From NCBI GenBank assembly GCA_030430515.1, contig JAUIKX010000167.1:1-7620 (forward strand): a DNA stretch of 7,620 nt, given 5' to 3'. This DNA is from Gammaproteobacteria bacterium (GTDB lineage Bacteria > Pseudomonadota > Gammaproteobacteria > Pseudomonadales > Azotimanducaceae). Below are positions 5,950 through 7,620 of the stretch, piece by piece. Under the pieces are notes generated by a model that saw only the letters and a program-made list of their open reading frames with translations, searched no databases and was not told the origin of the DNA. Position 1 is the stretch's first letter. Each line of letters starts with the position of its first letter. The position numbers and the translations under genes are program-made.

Positions 5950-6407
5950 GTGAGTGGGAAGCCAAAGCCGAGATCAAGGAGCTGAAACATCTCTACGCCC
6001 GCGCCACCGACCTCATCGGTACGGGTGAAGCGGACGCCGTGGAAGAGGGACGTGCCATCTATCATCGTATCTATACCCCAGACGCGGTGATCGGAGCGGG
6101 TGGTATTGAGGCGGTGACCGGACCCGATGCCTGGGTGGATGTGGTTCGCGAGGCGCTTGCCGAGTACAGCGTTACTCAGCACCTCATCGGCACGCAGGTT
6201 GTTTCGCTCGACGATTCCGGTACTGGTGGTCAGATGCTGAGCTACCTGCAGGCCTGGCATGCGCGAGCAGATGGCCACCTGTTTCACTTTCTGGGCACCT
6301 ACAAAGAAGTGGTGCGACGCAATGCCGAGGGGCGCTGGCAGATAGCCGAGATGTACCTGGAGCCGGCCTCTACGGACTACCGTCAGCTCGGCGAGCCGGA
6401 GGGCTGA
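5946..6407 (+). CDS. Small NTF2/SnoaL-fold protein, possible partner of the Rieske subunit
   Basis: A 153-residue protein that looks like a SnoaL-like (NTF2 fold) domain. It has an N-terminal helix with IKELKHLYARATD (10-22), a central TQHLIGTQVVSLD (77-89), LSYLQAWHARADG (98-110) and a C-terminal GTYKEVVRR...GRWQIAEMYLEP, the pattern of the curved-sheet cone fold with Tyr18, Asp22 and His79 as candidate pocket residues. Family members are isomerases, cyclases, hydroxylases or non-catalytic subunits. Beta subunits of aromatic ring-hydroxylating dioxygenases share this fold, so it may be a small subunit of the Rieske enzyme; I see no clear beta-subunit signature, so this is inference. The TTG start at 5946 overlaps the Rieske TGA (5947-5949) and lies 7 bases after GGAGG at 5934-5938. 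A longer in-frame start at 5835 would run 115 bp into the Rieske gene without a comparable ribosome site. The 3' end overlaps the convergent ABC transporter gene by 25 bp. Confidence 0.8.
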   Translation: MSEWEAKAEIKELKHLYARATDLIGTGEADAVEEGRAIYHRIYTPDAVIGAGGIEAVTGPDAWVDVVREALAEYSVTQHLIGTQVVSLDDSGTGGQMLSYLQAWHARADGHLFHFLGTYKEVVRRNAEGRWQIAEMYLEPASTDYRQLGEPEG

Positions 6408-7620
6408 ACCGACCAGTTTCCGTCGTCAACGCGCACGCGCGTCTCGTGTAGCGGCTCAAGGGTGGAGCGGTGGCCGATCGACATGATTGCCGTTTGCGGG
6501 AGCTGCCGTTTGATCGTAGCGTACAGGTCCGCTTCCGACGCTTCGTCCAGAGATGCGGTGGCTTCATCCAGCAGCAGGTAGTCGGGCCGATGCAGGAGCG
6601 CCCGGGCGATTGCGAGCCGTTGCTGCTCGCCACCTGACAGGATTCTGTCCCAGCGGTTCCACTCATCCAGGCGTTTGGCAAAACGTTGCATTCCCGTCTG
6701 TTCGAGCATGCTCCGGTAAGCATCGCTGTTCCAGGTTTCCGCAGGCAGCGGGAAAGCCATCGCCTCCGCCAGCGTGCCGTGCGGGATGTAGGGTTTCTGC
6801 GGAAGTACGAGGAGCTTGGTGCCCTCCGGGATGCGAACGTCGCCGCTCGCAAACGGCCAGATGCCGGCGATGACCCGGAAAGTTGTCGATTTGCCTGATC
6901 CGGTTGCGCCGTTCACGAGCACGCTGCTACCCGGCAGCAGCGTCATGGGCTCGGCATGTATCAGTGCCGTGCCGTCTGGTAGCGTCACCCTGGTTTCACC
7001 CAGCTCCAGCCCGGTGCCCCCCTCGCGGATGGAAAACGTGGCGTTGGCCGATTGCGTTCCTGCTTCTGTGAGAGATGAGTTCAAGCCCGTGAGACGGTCG
7101 GCGATCGCTTTCCATTCTGCGATGAGCGCATAGTTGGTGACGAAGAATGCGAGCGCTGCCTGAACAGACATGAAGGCGGAGGAAATCTGCATCAGTTCTC
7201 CGAACCCCACCACCCCGGCAAAAAATGCGGGAGAAACCAGCAGCGCTGGCAGGATGAGCGTGATGCTGCTGATGCTGCCGGTGACACCGCTGAGCTTCAC
7301 CTGGCGCATCATCAGCCGATGCCAGTTTCTGGCTACGTGCGCGAATCGGTCCATCAGTCTCTGGTGCTCGACGTTCTCACCTTTAAGCAGTGCGATCTGT
7401 TCGGTGTGCTCACGTACGCGGATCAGATCGTAGCGAAAATCCGCCTCATATCGCTGCTGGTTGAAGCGAAGCGGAATCAGCTCGCGACCGAAAATGTGCG
7501 TCAGGCCCGTGCTCAGAACGGCGTAGATCAACCCGGCCCATAACAGATAGCCCGGAATGAAATGGGCCTCGCCGTCCCAAACGAAGGGCACCTCTTCAGA
7601 GAGATTCCAGAGGATGACGG
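6383..7620 (-). CDS. SbmA/BacA/YddA-type ABC transporter, fused permease-ATPase, C-terminal part (5' end outside window)
   Basis: An inner-membrane ABC transporter with membrane and ATPase domains in one chain. The frame is open to the window edge, giving 411 visible residues of a family usually near 570-600. The membrane part shows a hydrophobic segment around IPGYLLWAGLIYAVLSTG, then RFNQQRYEADFRYDLIRVRE and QIALLKGE, the hallmark of the ABC_membrane_2 (SbmA/BacA) family, then two more hydrophobic segments. The ATPase is complete: Walker A GATGSGKST (visible 237-245), Q-loop in LPQKPY (Gln274), signature LSGGEQQR (327-334), Walker B YLLLDEA (347-353) and H-loop His383 in SIGHRS. Relatives import peptides such as bleomycin-type antibiotics, or corrinoids; the substrate here cannot be told. 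The GTG at 7589-7591 is an internal valine, not a start. It is convergent with the operon and probably unrelated in function. Confidence 0.9.
   Translation of the reverse strand, partial: VILWNLSEEVPFVWDGEAHFIPGYLLWAGLIYAVLSTGLTHIFGRELIPLRFNQQRYEADFRYDLIRVREHTEQIALLKGENVEHQRLMDRFAHVARNWHRLMMRQVKLSGVTGSISSITLILPALLVSPAFFAGVVGFGELMQISSAFMSVQAALAFFVTNYALIAEWKAIADRLTGLNSSLTEAGTQSANATFSIREGGTGLELGETRVTLPDGTALIHAEPMTLLPGSSVLVNGATGSGKSTTFRVIAGIWPFASGDVRIPEGTKLLVLPQKPYIPHGTLAEAMAFPLPAETWNSDAYRSMLEQTGMQRFAKRLDEWNRWDRILSGGEQQRLAIARALLHRPDYLLLDEATASLDEASEADLYATIKRQLPQTAIMSIGHRSTLEPLHETRVRVDDGNWSVQPSGSPS

Noticed and set aside
6383..7620. The ABC transporter as the uptake system for lignin dimers of the adjacent operon
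   Set aside because: It is on the opposite strand, convergent and not co-transcribed, and its SbmA/BacA-type family is linked to peptides and corrinoids rather than aromatics; adjacency alone does not support the link.

Overview
The window looks like chromosome from a GC-rich proteobacterium, most likely a gammaproteobacterium. That placement is an inference from the iron-type SodB C-terminus and from a WS/DGAT storage-lipid gene next to a PlsC-type acyltransferase. No rRNA or other phylogenetic marker is present. I see no mobile element, tRNA, CRISPR array or clear sign of recent insertion.

Layout: (1) 1-332, + strand, the 3' part of an Fe superoxide dismutase gene (sodB). (2) 333-418, a short convergent intergenic stretch with a perfect 14-bp inverted repeat. 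(3) 419-2641, - strand, a two-gene lipid operon transcribed plsC-like then WS/DGAT, with the second gene's ribosome site built on the first gene's stop codon. (4) 2642-2893, a divergent intergenic region with two inverted repeats, presumably the control region for both directions. (5) 2894-6407, + strand, a tight four-gene operon: a LigD-like C-alpha-dehydrogenase (SDR), a LigF-like glutathione-dependent beta-etherase, a Rieske non-heme iron oxygenase alpha subunit, and a small NTF2/SnoaL-fold protein. Gaps are 15 bp, 2 bp and a 3-bp overlap (the last is a TTG start nested on the TGA stop). (6) 6383-7620, - strand, the C-terminal part of an SbmA/BacA/YddA-type ABC transporter whose 3' end overlaps the operon's last gene by 25 bp.

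The centrepiece is region 5. The first two proteins match, from memory and over nearly their whole length, LigD and LigF of Sphingobium sp. SYK-6, in the same order as in the SYK-6 ligDFEG cluster. There, LigD oxidises the alpha-hydroxyl of lignin beta-O-4 (beta-aryl ether) dimers to a ketone and LigF then displaces the aryl ether with glutathione, releasing guaiacol and a glutathione thioether. Here the places of ligE and ligG are taken by a Rieske oxygenase and an NTF2-fold protein. This suggests a variant lignin-ether pathway in which the oxygenase acts on an ether-cleavage product or an upstream aromatic. The oxygenase substrate is unknown, and no reductase, ferredoxin, LigE or LigG gene is in the window. 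The divergent lipid operon offers a speculative link between aromatic carbon use and storage lipid.
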